DNA of 64,000 bases, taken from positions 10,078,499 to 10,142,498 of the forward strand of contig JAQFVV010000012.1 in NCBI GenBank assembly GCA_028023455.1, written 5' to 3'. Position 1 is the first letter of the stretch. The number at the start of each line of letters is the position of its first letter. The position numbers and the translations under genes are program-made. The notes below the pieces were generated by a model. The model saw only the letters and a list, made by a program, of their open reading frames with translations, had not been told where the DNA came from and searched no databases. The DNA is from Epiperipatus broadwayi. Lineage: Eukaryota; Onychophora; Udeonychophora; Euonychophora; Peripatidae. This document shows positions 35,556 through 46,878 of this stretch, in pieces.

Positions 35556-35559
35556 TTCC

Positions 35560-36010
35560 TTTTTTGTTCTATCTCTTCTAGTCACTCCTCTTATTCTTTC
35601 TTCTAGAAGAAAATTCATTTATACTTACTTTCTGACCAAATGTTCCAATCTGCCTTTTATTTATTTATTGTGATATCAAAAACTTCCTTATTCTATTTAA
35701 AATGTATTTATTTAATATCCTCTTATTTATTCAATCTTCAACATTATACTTCACTGCAATTTTCTCTCCTGTTAATATCCACGTTTCCGATCTAGAGTTT
35801 CGCTCTTGAAAAATAACTATTTATAAAAATTTGTTTTATTTCCATTGAAATATTTATTTATATTAGCTTTTTTTTTCTGAATGACTTCTTTGTAATGCAT
35901 CACAATTCTTCTGTTTCTTATTTTTGATATCAAATTTGTAAACTGGTATAAACTTTCAACATTATTTATGCATACTCTCCCAGGTGAATACTTTTTTAAA
36001 CTTATCATAA
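35560..36010 (-). pseudogene. RTE-like LINE, degraded C-terminal fragment
   Basis: On the minus strand a 63-codon frame (36008-35817) reads INNVESLYQFTNLIS, resembling the NVE.F.YLGS.I block after the RT domain. Downstream in other frames are SETWILTGEK (YGSETW block), RQIGTFGQ (RQL.FFGH block) and ERIRGVTRRDRTKKEYLDD, which resembles the basic GKR.RGRQR...LD tail. The order and spacing fit an RTE/craniofacial-type LINE C-terminus. It is heavily decayed. Confidence 0.5.
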
Positions 36011-36629
36011 TTTGCTTTTATTTATATAAACTTATAAACTTATTAAATATATATAAACTTTAAATACATAATTTCAGTACATCAAAAATTAAAAAATAAC
36101 CTTTTATTTTTTTATATTTGAAATATGTTTAAAATATCCATTAGCAGCATTTCTACAATTATTACTGGTATTTTGAATAGATTATCATATATCTCCATTT
36201 ATTGCTAAAATTATATTAGTAGTATATACATTTTATTATATTTAATAAGTTTTTTCATTTATATTTTATTCAGTGCAACATTTTCTTTTTTTTTTTTTTA
36301 CAGTTTTGACTGTCCAACAATCTTTGTCAGAATTATAAAAATATTAAAATACCCATGACTACATAGCAATGTTGATACATGTATATCTAAAACATACACT
36401 TTGGAATTGTTTATAGGTGGCCTAATTAGAAATTACAATAGAGTTTTGATGTTGGAATATTTCATTTGAATCAGTTAAAAGCAAAAACAAAAGCTTCCAT
36501 CTTCTTGGATTCTGAATTGGTCATAGTTCTATTTTTGTCAGTTCAAAATATGATTTACAGAATGTTCTTCATATTTAAATGCCAACTTATAAAGACATCA
36601 GTTTATAAATTAATGTTCAAAAAACTCAG
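36011..36629. other. AT-rich intergenic sequence
   Basis: No feature recognised; contains a 14-base T run near 36286. Confidence 0.4.
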
Positions 36630-36850
36630 TGATGGATGAAAAATCATTAGCAACTTTCAGCTTAGATGGTTATCAGTTTAAGAATGTAAATCAATTTAAA
36701 TACCTTAGTAGTTTTATAAGTAGAAAAATGAACTTAGATGCAGAGATTCAATACAGATTCAATGCAAACCTCAATCAGTTGAATGAAGGCTTTGTGTTAT
36801 CTTAAAAATTCTCAAATTATAAATGTACTTCTTGGCAACATTGAAAGCCC
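36630..36850 (+). pseudogene. RTE-like LINE fragment
   Basis: Translation of about 36640-36790 gives FSLDGYQFKNVNQFKYLSSF, then ISRKMNLDAEIQYRFNAN. This is the conserved block just after the RT domain in RTE-type LINEs (G..L..V..FKYLGS.I...G....EI..RI..A). It is isolated, with no recognisable sequence on either side, and has opposite orientation to the neighbouring LINE remnants. Confidence 0.65.
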
Positions 36851-37974
36851 AGATTAAGTTTATATACTATATTGGGTAGTCAATGAAACTAGATTGGGTT
36901 TTTTATTGGGTTGCTGTAAAAGATGATTAACCTTTATCTCTGTTGGAAAATAATTATTCTCCAGTGGTTTAACTAAAGAGCTGAACTTTATTTATACATA
37001 CAATATATAATTTTTACATATATTGGCAGCCATTGCTTGTAAGTCTGTCAATGATTACGAGTTTCCATTATTTTTCCTTTAGTCCCTTTTTTGTTAAAAC
37101 CATATTATTTATTGCTGCTTAATATTTAATTCTTTGTTTGTTTGTTTTTGAATAATAGAGATTATAAAGACAAATCTAGAAAAAAAAAGAATTGCATATT
37201 ATATATGTGGCAATAAATGAAAAATACTTTATTAATGCTCATAACATAAATTCAATTGGCTACTAAATTGTACAAAGATGTTTAGTAGATAGTGAAGAAT
37301 ATATTCCAGAGCTTTAGTTGCATTATAATGTAGAATTAACAGATTTTCAAAAATATGTCAGAACATGGATATTAATTAAAGATTAGTGTTTAATTTTCAT
37401 TCATATAATAATGACACTGTTGTTTCCAGACTTTTTACATTACAAATTGTGACATGTTTAGAGACCCTCATTCATATGCAAGTATAGCTATTCTAACTCT
37501 TAAAGAAAAAGGGAAAAGAAAAGAAAAGTTAAAGATGAATTTTCCATATATCTCATTCTGTCCAAAATTTATTTAATTGATAAGTTCTTTATTTTTATGA
37601 AAGATTTCACTACATTTTAAATATAATTGTCTATATATTTTTAACTTATGTCTATTTAGAATATCTTTCTGATAATATTTACAATATAGATAATTCTACT
37701 CCTTCCATAAAAACTATGTTTAAATTCACCACAAAATAGTTGTTTTTAGAAAATCTATTATTATTTATTTATTAGCTTCACTTTCCTAGTCTATTAAAAA
37801 TGTTCTCTTATAATACAGTGGTAGATTCCATAAGTTAAAGAAGTTAGCAATTGTCTTTCAATCTTGCCATCATATTTTTAAAAAATATTATGGAGTGTCT
37901 ATGAATAGTATTTTTCATTGTCTTTATGTGATAGTAAATTTTCAAATACTAAATTTAATGAATAATAGCTTTTT
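36851..37974. other. AT-rich intergenic sequence
   Basis: No gene or repeat recognised in about 1.1 kb. Confidence 0.45.
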
Positions 37975-38720
37975 ATTATTATTATTTTCAATCGCTGTTG
38001 ATCCACTTCAAAATGGTCTCTGTATAATCCAATGTTCTCTCTAGCCTCTCTTCTCTATAACAAACTAGCAATTTTTTAATATTATTCATACATCTCACAT
38101 ATTGTCTTTTTTTAAAAATTCAGTTTAAGATTTCAATTGTCTATCTATTACCATTTCTTCAAGCAATATGTCCAACACAGATCTACTTCAGCATCTTATT
38201 TTTTCCATTGAAGTCAGAGGTGTCTATCACCCATATTTTTTTATTCTCTCCTCTTGTTATTTAAACATACATCTCTATATACTCTGTTGAGTGGTTTCAA
38301 ATCTTAACATTGCTATTCTGTTAAGAGACCAAGGTAAAACAGATTAAATCCATCAAGCACTGGTGGCCCAGTAGTTGGAATAGCTGCCTTCCAAGCAGCT
38401 GGCCCGGGTTCACTTCCCAGTCAATGCTTTGACATATAAAAAATAAAACACATTAAATCTTTTCTTTTCAAACACACGGGAAATTTATTTTTAATATTAA
38501 GTTATATCTACTACAAGTACTCTAATCAAATTTAATTTTATGACTAATTTCATCCATTACATTTCAATTTGAAATAATAATCTGACCAGGATGTTTGAAG
38601 TTGTTAATTTATTAAAATTCATAATTATCAACCTTTATTTTCTTATTATGAGAAATTTCTTTGAACATTCATCATCACCATTATTTTCAAACATTTCCTC
38701 TCTACTGTAAGATGAAAGTC
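37975..38720 (-). pseudogene. RTE-like LINE 3' end, copy 1 (5'-truncated)
   Basis: This segment is a direct relative of 38750-39290, offset by about 690-700 bp. Shared landmarks are TTTAAGA.TTCAA.TGTC.ATCTAT, TTGAGTGGTTT.AA, TGTTAAGAG and ATTATCAA(C/T)CTTTATTTTCTT. On the minus strand it encodes fragments of the LINE C-terminus and ends with (AAT)n at 37975-37990. It is interrupted by SINE S3 (38351-38444), so the SINE is the younger insertion. Confidence 0.65.
38336..38459 (+). mobile_element. tRNA-derived SINE, copy S3, with 15-bp TSD
   Basis: AAAACAGATTAAATC (38336-38350) and AAAACACATTAAATC (38445-38459) form a 14/15 target-site duplication. The tRNA-like body 38357-38427 folds well. The acceptor GCACTGG/TCAATGC pairs at 6 of 7 positions, the anticodon stem GCTGC/GCAGC is perfect with loop CTTCCAA, and the T arm is CCGGG/CCCAG. 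The tail is TTTGACATATAAAAAAT. Leader TCAAGCA is complementary to TGCTTTGA in the tail. The anticodon would read TCC (Gly-like), but TSD and poly-A mark it as a retroposon inserted into LINE copy 1. Confidence 0.88.
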
Positions 38721-38729
38721 TTTCCATGT

Positions 38730-41060
38730 TTAATTCAGTTTTTCTGATCTCTAGTCTAGCAAACTTTCTTATTTCATCAATCCATCTCAATACAATATCA
38801 TTCTAGACATTTTATAATATTTTGGGATTTAATTTAAGACTTCAACTGTCCATCTATTTTCATTTCTTTTAGTAACCCAGCTCAGCTCAATTTCAGTCTC
38901 TTATTTTTTTAATAATGTCAGTTTACTCTCTCACCCATGAAATTCATTTTCTTACTTTCAACACACCTCTTCACACTTTGTTGAGTGGTTTAAAGTTTTT
39001 TTATTGTGCTTCTGTTAAGAGTCTAACTTTTAAATCCATAAATAAGGACTTGGAAAACATATTTATTTATAAACATTCTTTTCAGACATATAGTCATCTT
39101 TCCTTTTAATATTAAGTTATTTCTATGAAAAGCACTCCATCCAAATTTAATTCTATGATTAATATCAACTATTATGTTTTTATATGTATTAATAATCTGA
39201 CCAAAATATTTGTAGTTATTTACTTCTTTTAATCCAACATTATCAATCTTTATTTTCTTCTGACAAAATCCATTGTACATTACTTTAGTCACTTAAGGAT
39301 TTATCCCTAATCCTAATTTATTACTTTCAACTGATAATTTTTGCCACATTTCATGAAGCTCTGAAATATTATAATTTTTGTAAAACTATTGTAAAAAGTT
39401 TTGAAAGTATAAAATAATGGTGCTAAATACCATTCTCAGTGTTATTTTTTTTTGTGTAACCATGTTAATCTAATCATCACTGTTGCATTTTGATAAATAT
39501 AACTTTCAGTTGATAATTCTTATAATATCGCCTGAAGCTCTGAAACATTACTTTTTGAAAAATATAAATGACTTTAATAATCTCTATTTATTTTTACTCT
39601 CTTATTTTTATATTTTACTTTCATTCATACTTATAAAACTGATGTAAAATGTTTTGTAGACATAGAATTAATCTGTCATATACACTTACTTGTTCACATT
39701 ATTCTTTTTAATATTATTATGTAACCTAATTACTGCTGTTACATTTTGGTAAATACTTATTAGAACATGATAATATTCTGGCTCTACATATACAAATTCA
39801 AAGCATAGTGACAAACTCATAGTCATTAGACCTTTGTACAACTCCTCTCAATACATGAATGTCATTTACTATGTTAATAACACTTTCAAATCCAATTTGT
39901 TCTTTTGTTGTTCTTCAGATCATCTGGTACAACTTTGCTTAGATATGTAGATACATGGTATATAATTTTTGCCCACTATTTTTATATTTCATCATCTGCT
40001 TTTAAGATGTCATTAATAATCCCATCATTTTCTAATGCTTTTTTCTTCTTCACTGATTTATTTATAAATCTCACTTCACTATTTAAACTGCTAGGCAACT
40101 TAGAAGATGTAATAATTGTAAGAGATAACTTGTAATCTTGTTTTATATCAGTATATATTCATTCATACAACTCTTCCATATTTTCATGATATCATCTTTT
40201 AAGTACTAGTTCAATCTCTTTGTTTTATTGTAGAAATAACTTCCATTTCAATACCACAATGGTGTTTCTCACACCTTAAATATTTTTATTTATTTCTATA
40301 ACGTTCTTGCCAATTCACAATTATACTTTCTTATGTCATTATTAACTCTTTTTCATATCATGTTTAACAAGTGGATGATTTTAAAGTATATTCATATTTC
40401 TTATTTTTTTTTTTTTTCATACATTGTCTTGTCTCAGTAGAAAATTGAGTGTACTAGCTATTTTCTCAATAGTTTATCAGTTATCTTATTAATTTTATTC
40501 TAGTCTGAACCTTATTTAAAATCTGTTAATATTTTATAATGATTTGAAAGCTCTAGTTTATATCATTTTCCTTAATAATTTTTAATTCTCCAGCTTTGCT
40601 TTAATATCTATTTTACATCTCAGTAATCAATGACCACTTACTGTGTTGAATCTATTAAGAACAATACAATTTTGGAACACATTTTCTCTTAGTCAAAATA
40701 TAATTCAATTTTGCTGTATTTTTACTGGTATATGTCCATATCCATTTTCATTTAGCTTTTTTTTTTTTTTATTATAGAGAAAGAATTCATAATGTATAGT
40801 TATTCATTTGCATTGAATTTCACATATATGTGTCCTCTCTCATTTCTATCACCATAAACAAATTTTCTTACAACTCTTCTATCTTTCAGTCATTTACCAT
40901 TCTAGCATTAAAGTTTTCCAGGGATCATATATCTGGATCTTCCAGTGAATTAAAGTTTTCCATGGATCATACACCTGGATCTTCCAGTGAATTATTAATG
41001 TTCCACTCTGTCACTTCCAATTTTTACTTATATTGAATCCCATTCCATTTGGGCTTTCAA
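38730..41060 (-). pseudogene. RTE-like LINE, longer copy 2
   Basis: Minus-strand order runs from an endonuclease end (near 40740-40620: WTYTSKN...KLNYILTKRK, the WTW.SPNG...IDYIL block). RT finger remnants follow (near 39930: QFGFESV..IVNDIHVLRGV). The post-RT block comes next as an 89-codon frame at 39292-39023 (NVGLKEVNNYKYFGQII, DINHRIKFGWSAF, MFINKYVFQVLIYGFKS). Last is the C-terminus near 38800 (LRWIDEIRKFARLE). The catalytic RT blocks are too damaged to read. It was probably inserted next to, or recombined with, copy 1. Confidence 0.7.
40907..40990. repeat. 42-bp direct tandem duplication
   Basis: TTAAAGTTTTCCA.GGATCAT through CTGGATCTTCCAGTGAA occurs twice with a 42-bp period and three or four differences. 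It lies in the endonuclease part of the minus-strand LINE. Confidence 0.8.
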
Positions 41061-42096
41061 TATTTCTGACTTTGTAGCAAAGTACATGCCTACTTTTAAA
41101 ATCAAATATGAAAGACACATTTTTTTCTAATATCAGAAAGTCCAACAATGTTCCATTTAATATTGACAGTTCTTCTTTCATTTGAAAGTGATTTGCAGTT
41201 CTAACTACCTAAAAAAAGATTGCATACCACAATCAGGGAATTCATAGAAACCTATATATAAATAATTATTATGAAATATCATTTTTTTATATATTAAAAT
41301 ATCTTCTCTCATGCTCTTCAATATCCAAATTAACCTCTCTATTAATAAAATATTAAATTTGTTTTTTTAGCTATACATAATAAAAATGTCTTAGATTTAA
41401 GTCTACTTTTTCACAAATATATATATATATTGACAAACAAGCAAAGAAATAATAACAATTGACTTTGACATGGCATACAAGGATATAAGTTCTCTATATG
41501 AAAGCTGCTTGAATAACTATGAAATAAAGTGGTACTATAATCAAGTAATAACACAACCACAATACAATATATGAGTAATAGTTTCTTATTGATTGCGCTC
41601 TTTTAATTAATCATTTAAATGGTGAAAATTAAATTAAAGCGCTTGAAAAAAAAAAACTGCTAAAATTTTTTAACACAATGCGATAAACACTAATGTACAA
41701 AAAATAAAAAATGTTAAAACTAATTGCTATTTAAAATAATTTAATTATGAAATTTAACAGCATATAGGACTACTTAAACATGTATGATTGAGTTCTAAAT
41801 ATTGAGATGCTGAAATAAACTATTTTAAGAAGGTAATACGCAACAGTCAAATGCTATCATTAGCATATAATACCCCATTGACTAGTTAATAGATCAACTT
41901 GCCTTCAAGCGGAGAATTTAACATACAGAAAAAAATATTTAATGTTTTGCGATCTCTACAGGCTGATAAAAATAAGTGCCACTTAAATATACTTTGTATA
42001 AAGTAACAAACATTATGAGTTAAAATAACTAGACAGTCATGGGGGATTATTGTTAAATGTCTAGTTAGGATATAATCACTAATCTAAACCTGTTTT
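41061..42096. other. AT-rich intergenic sequence
   Basis: No feature recognised; a short (AT)n lies at 41419-41430. Confidence 0.45.
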
Positions 42097-42230
42097 AATA
42101 TGAACATTTTTTTTTTCCATATGTCATAGCATCGGCCGGGACGCGAACCCACACCCGTCTGCAACCAACTACTTGCTTGCAAGGCAGGTGCGATGACCTC
42201 TCGGCTAACAACGCTTGACAATATGAACAT
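42097..42230 (-). mobile_element. tRNA-derived SINE, copy S2, with TSD
   Basis: AATATGAACAT at 42097-42107 and 42220-42230 is a perfect TSD (possibly longer in the adjoining T run). On the minus strand the element starts GTCAAGCG. It has an A-box-like TTAGCCGAGAGG, an anticodon-like loop CTTGCAA, an extra ~15 bases in the variable region compared with S1 and S3, the B-box-like GGGTTCGCGTCCC, and the tail GCTATGACATATGG plus poly-A. The longer variable region resembles class II (Leu/Ser-type) tRNAs. Confidence 0.85.
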
Positions 42231-43324
42231 TTTTTTTTAAAGATTTATTGTCCAGATTCAATCCCTAAATAATAGGATGATATGTAAAAGAGCTAACTAT
42301 TTCCATTAATTTATTGGTTTGTTGTGTGTGTATATACTACCAACAAAAAAGGTAGATAATACCATTATTTTAACATTAAATCAAACATAACATTAAAAAC
42401 TTACATTATAAATATTCAAATATTATCAAAATCATAATATGATAATATATTGACAAGAAAAATAAATAAATAATAACTAAGAGGTAAAGAAAAGCTGAGG
42501 TATAAAAAAAATATATAATAAAATAGAAATCTAGAATTTAAAATAAACAAGACTAATTAAAAGTTAGCAGTTTCTTTAATATCACTGAGCTTTGTAAGTC
42601 TGTTTTTTAGATATGGAAGTAAATCATTTATTAACAAAGAGCACATTTTATTAATAAATTTTTATTAATTATCATGGCGTAACTTGCAATAATAATAGCT
42701 TTTGGAAAGGTTGAAAGATAAAGATCCTTTGATATTTTTACTAATATCTTTTAATTTTAACAACTTGTTTGCTTTATTGCAATAATCATATTTTTTTTTA
42801 AATTTCAAGATACAAATACTTTAATTAGAGAATGATCTAAAAATCTCTTGATATTTTTTTAAATAGCTTTTAATATTATTAGATACTTACATATTATCCT
42901 TTTTCCGAAAGTTTACCAGACATTTTTTTAAAAATTATCCTTTTTCATCTTGAAAATGATATGGCTAACTAGAAAGTCTGACATATTTAATATTTCCTTT
43001 TATTTTATTTTAATATTATTTTAAAATTGCAATAAATTAAACAAAAGTACCGCAATTGATTTGGAATTAAAATAAATTTAATATAACTGCAGTAAACCTG
43101 TAACAGTACAATAATGCACTCGCTGATCTCTCTGCATAATCTACCAAACAACCATTGCTATTGAAGTATTCTCCCTTTTTAGTTAGTGTCTCTAATAATG
43201 AAAATACTCTACAGCATGTTCTTCTGTCAATGAAAGATCCCATGGCAAAATGTTCCAAAAAATAAAATGTAAAAAAATCATGACAATATTTGAAATGTGT
43301 TATTATTTGTACTTTTATAATAGA
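42231..43324. other. AT-rich intergenic sequence
   Basis: No gene. Frequent poly-A/T; the 63-codon frame at 43067-43258 (minus) shows no domain. Confidence 0.45.
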
Positions 43325-43590
43325 TATAAGAAGAAAAAAATTAAATCTTGTGAATGGAATTTATAAGAGCTTTGTTAATATTTTTGAAAATTAATAGGAA
43401 TTTAGTATCAATTTCTTAATATTTTTTAAATTTAACAAGTAACACATGTGTGGTAAATATTTATAATATATATAAAAAAAAATAATTAAATGTTGTAAAT
43501 GGAATTTGTAAGAGATTTATTAATATTTCTTAAACTTAATAGGAATATATAATCCATTTATAAATATTTTTTAAACTTAACCCATGTTCT
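43325..43590. repeat. ~145-bp tandem duplication
   Basis: AAATCTTGTGAATGGAATTT at about 43342 recurs as AAATGTTGTAAATGGAATTT at 43488. Both are followed by AAGAG.TTT.TTAATATTT and AATAGGAAT, with moderate divergence. Confidence 0.7.
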
Positions 43591-43689
43591 GTAAAATAAT
43601 TTTGAGGAAAAAATACAAATAAATATATGGACACCCCTGAAAATGGATAATTAAAAAAAACATCTGGAAAGCTTCCGGCAAAAGAATTA

Positions 43690-44475
43690 TGTGTAATGTT
43701 ATTGTTGTTGTGCTGCTGACTTTGTAGAACTAATGTGTTATTTGTCTCTCTGAATTCTTAAAATATTAACTAAGTCATGTTTACTTCATTTTCTATTTAT
43801 GATAGTATTTATTATTAAGTAGAAGTTTGAAATTTGATTGAATTGAAATTTGAAATTTATTTTATTTTGCAATTTTTATATATTTCTTTTTTTTTTTTTT
43901 GCTGATTTGTTTACTAAGTAATTTTGAAGGTAAGCATTTTATTCTTTTTAAATTTTCTTATCTTACATATTTATTTATCTTAGTTTTTTAAATCTCTGTT
44001 GGAATTTTATTTAATGAAAAAAATTTCTCTTTCTCTCTTTTTTTTTTTATGTTTTTAAAACTACCATTTTTAGTATTATGGATAACTGTACTTCTAGCCA
44101 ATTAGCTTTTCTTTTTGGTGGAAATTTTATAAACTGTCTGGGTTGTAATTGCAATTTTCATTTTAAATGTAGTACTGTGACTGAAAAGATATTCAAAAAT
44201 ATGTTAGCTACAAATAAAACATTATAGAGGTGTAAAAATTGTAGAGCAGGAATTACTCGAAATATGAGTTTAAATGATGGATCTAGTACTGATTCCTTAT
44301 CTAATTCTTTAGATAACAATTCTATTTTTGAATTACTTCAGCAAATAAATGGAAACCTTGATATTCTATCTATTTCACAAAATAATATTAATTCCTTATT
44401 TCAGGCTTTTACTTTAGAATTTGAATTAGTTCAAAATGATATACACCTGGCTCTCATTTTATGTGGATTATTTTA
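43690..44475 (+). pseudogene. LINE ORF1 remnant with PHD-like zinc finger
   Basis: From the ATG near 44078 translation gives MDNCTSSQLAFLFGG, then NCLGCNCNFHFKC and, after a stop, CKNCRAG. It then runs openly from 44264 to 44476 (SLNDGSSTDSLSNSLDN..., ending QNDIHLALIL). The C-x2-C...H-x2-C...C-x2-C arrangement followed by a coiled-coil-like Leu/Ile/Gln/Asn stretch is typical of ORF1 proteins of CR1/L2-type LINEs, which bind RNA. Upstream poly-pyrimidine sequence may be its 5' untranslated region. The element stops after ORF1 and no polymerase follows. Confidence 0.55.
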
Positions 44476-44985
44476 ATGTGATTTTGAAGTTATGCGATTC
44501 ATGTTTCATCTTAATATCTTTCATATTTCACTATATTTATTAGATATCAAGAAATTTAAATTATTAATAACTTATTTTCACTTAAAATACTTTTTTTTTT
44601 CAAAAATATAATGTTGTATTAGCAGCTAACATGAATATGGCCTGAAGCTGTATTTAGAAACTTAGCTTCTATGTAAATAACATACTTATACTAATGAGTA
44701 AATAATAATAATAGATTTATACTCATATCAAAATATCGCAATAAATATTCAAAAAAATTAAACTTTTAAAACGTATTTTGTTATATATAACCAAAAATAA
44801 ATAATCTTTTAGATTTTTAAAATAAAAAACAAAGATTTTATAAACTGAAAATAATCTTTCTAATGATAATGTATAATCTTTTTGTTTTGATTGCAATTTC
44901 ATTTTTTTAATATAGAAACAGAAAACCATTAACACAACACAAGACTGAAACTGGCGCTAGTTGTACATTACATCACAAATAAAAA
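44476..44985. other. AT-rich intergenic sequence
   Basis: Nothing recognised. Confidence 0.4.
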
Positions 44986-45060
44986 TGAAGTGGCTAGCAG
45001 GTTTCTCTGGGCATTTTTGACTTCATTTAAGGAGAAGCCACAATATATCACATCACATCG
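44986..45060 (+). repeat. LINE-2 family 3' tail
   Basis: The 75 bp matches the reverse complement of 19396-19470: TGGCTAGCAGGTTTCTCTGG, then GACTTCATTTAAGGAGAAG, then ATCACATCACATC. It is the 3' untranslated end of the LINE-2 family with its CACAT-type terminal repeat. No coding part is attached, so this is an extreme 5' truncation or an independent SINE using the same tail. Confidence 0.7.
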
Positions 45061-45789
45061 AATCTGATTTCTTACCAGTTTACAAATGAATGCTAGCGTT
45101 AATGATTAAAATATGCCTGAAAAATGTAAAATTAAATACTGTAGTTAATAAAAAACATAAAAAATGTTTGTCTTGTATTAATTTTTTTCAAATATTTGAA
45201 ATTTTTTATTAGTCATACTTTATTTGCTTATTTTTTTAATGCGAATTTTAAAGGAAATTTTCCTTGTTGCTTTGCTTTTATGCGAATTCTGAAAATTACA
45301 GACCCTATCCCCCATTTTTCAAGATAAGTTAAGTCTATTTTTGTGCGATTTTTTTTAATGCGGGTTTTCTGTAGAACCTATCTACTGCATAAAACAAAAC
45401 ACAGGTGTATTAAAAAATTGATTAGAAAATGTAATGATATACAAGAAAAAGTAAAAGCACAAGATTCTTGGTTATGTAATTTGTAAAAAGAATTTTTGTA
45501 TTTAAAGCAGCAAAGATTAGAAATAATATTGAAATTGTTGGTATTGAATATGCTGAAGATGTCGATGATAACATGACAATGTTGCCATGGCAACCAAGAC
45601 ACTGGCATGATTAATCCATGGAGTCAATTTTTGATTTTTTTTACCCGCAAGATTTAAAAATCGGAGAGAGCTTTGGGAAATTTTGTCATTTGTCTGTCTT
45701 TTGTGATTTTGCTATCAGTCCACTGCAGTAAACACTATTTGTAAGTAATTTTCATTTTTGTTTCTAATAAATAATGTCATTTCGATGTA
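45061..45789. other. Unidentified segment, possible DNA-transposon relic
   Basis: The sequence TATGCGAATTCTGAAAATTACAGACCC...TTTAATGCGGGTTTTCTGTAGAACCTATCTACTGCATAAAACA (given here only as landmarks at about 45281-45396) resembles the GCG-containing ends of pogo/Tigger-type elements. Translation of 45530-45600 (IEYAEDVDDNM) is too short to decide. Treated as unidentified. Confidence 0.2.
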
Positions 45790-46560
45790 TATTATTTTGT
45801 AAATTCTTCTGCAATTATAAAAAGTACAATTAATTAATTTTATTTTTAATTTCTGAATTATACAGAAATTTTTTTTTGTAAATTCATCCGCAATTATAAA
45901 AATTACAGCTACGAGAGTAATACAATGTCTGGCATTGTCGGTGGTTTTGTAAATCATAATATAGGTTTTTTGAGACTAGAGCATGTATTGGCCATGCCTT
46001 CGGCTTGTCAAAGCCATCAGAACCCCCCCACCAATTCCAGAACTATGCGCTGTATTTTATAATTGAGCATAATATAGATTTTTTTTCAGAGTAGAGCATG
46101 TATTGGCTGTGCCTTTGGCCCGTCAAAACCATCGGAGCCCCCCCTCCGCCAATCCAGCGCTACGTGATGACTTTTCTAATTTTGTCAAAAAATGAGACAC
46201 ATTTTCAAACTGTTTGTTTTATATATTTTTATCATGAAAATTGAGTTAAATACCATCAAAAATGTTGTAAAGATAAGATAATTTTTCATGCAAGTATATT
46301 TTTTTGCTTTTTTTTTTTGTTATAAAAATTTGTAATATAGAGTACGTTTTAAGTTATTGTCCAGGTCGCCATTAAAAATGCCAGATTCGCATTCAATCTG
46401 GAAATATGTTCTTTATTTGTCTATTTATTTAAATTTACAAAAAAAAAATTGTACATATTGCTGCAATTATAAAATTTACACTTAATTACTTTCAATTTCT
46501 AAATTATCAAACTTACACATAATTACTTTTAACTTCTAAATTATTTTGACACATGCATGT
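45790..46560. repeat. Local repeat cluster
   Basis: TGTAAATTC.TC.GCAATTATAAAAA occurs at about 45795, 45876 and (as GCTGCAATTATAAAATTTACA) 46459. A ~118-bp unit, AGAGCATGTATTGGC..TGCC followed by C-rich CCCCCCC and CCAAT.CCAG, is repeated at 45980 and 46095. The C-rich, CpG-bearing units contrast with the AT-rich flanks. No coding frame. Confidence 0.65.
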
Positions 46561-46626
46561 ACATTTTTTTATATTTTTTTCAGGACCAACAAACATGGGG
46601 GTGCTCATTATCTACCCAATGGTCAT

Positions 46627-46831
46627 CTTTAGTATTTTCCAACCAATGACATATTATCCTGAAGCCATATCAGTCTGATCTTGCGATCTTTAATATGCTG
46701 GGTCCACATGATCTGTGGACAAATTTTAGCGATTGCATTTGTCCACAAATCACTTGATGTTATCCTAAAGATCGGAAGATCAGACTGATATGGCTTCAGG
46801 GTAATACATTATTGGTTGGAAAATACTAAAG
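46627..46831. mobile_element. Foldback element with 66-bp arms
   Basis: Arms 46627-46692 and 46766-46831 are about 90% complementary (CTTTAGTATTTTCCAACCAA, CTGAAGCCATATCAGTCTGA). A second, nested hairpin (TGTGGACAAA/TTTGTCCACA) occupies the spacer. This structure suits a non-autonomous MITE. No TSD was resolved because the arms run into similar flanks. Confidence 0.75.
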
Positions 46832-46878
46832 AACCATTTATTCTTGTCAGGCAGTAGAATAATTAAATTATATCAGTG

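Noticed and set aside
38357-38427. A genuine tRNA-Gly(UCC) gene
   Set aside because: The TSD, A-rich tail and leader shared with two other copies show it is a SINE, and the acceptor stem is imperfect.
45378-45608. Possible pogo/Tigger (CENP-B-like) transposase remnant
   Set aside because: The end-like sequence is suggestive, but translation gives no DDE or HTH block; listed only as unidentified.
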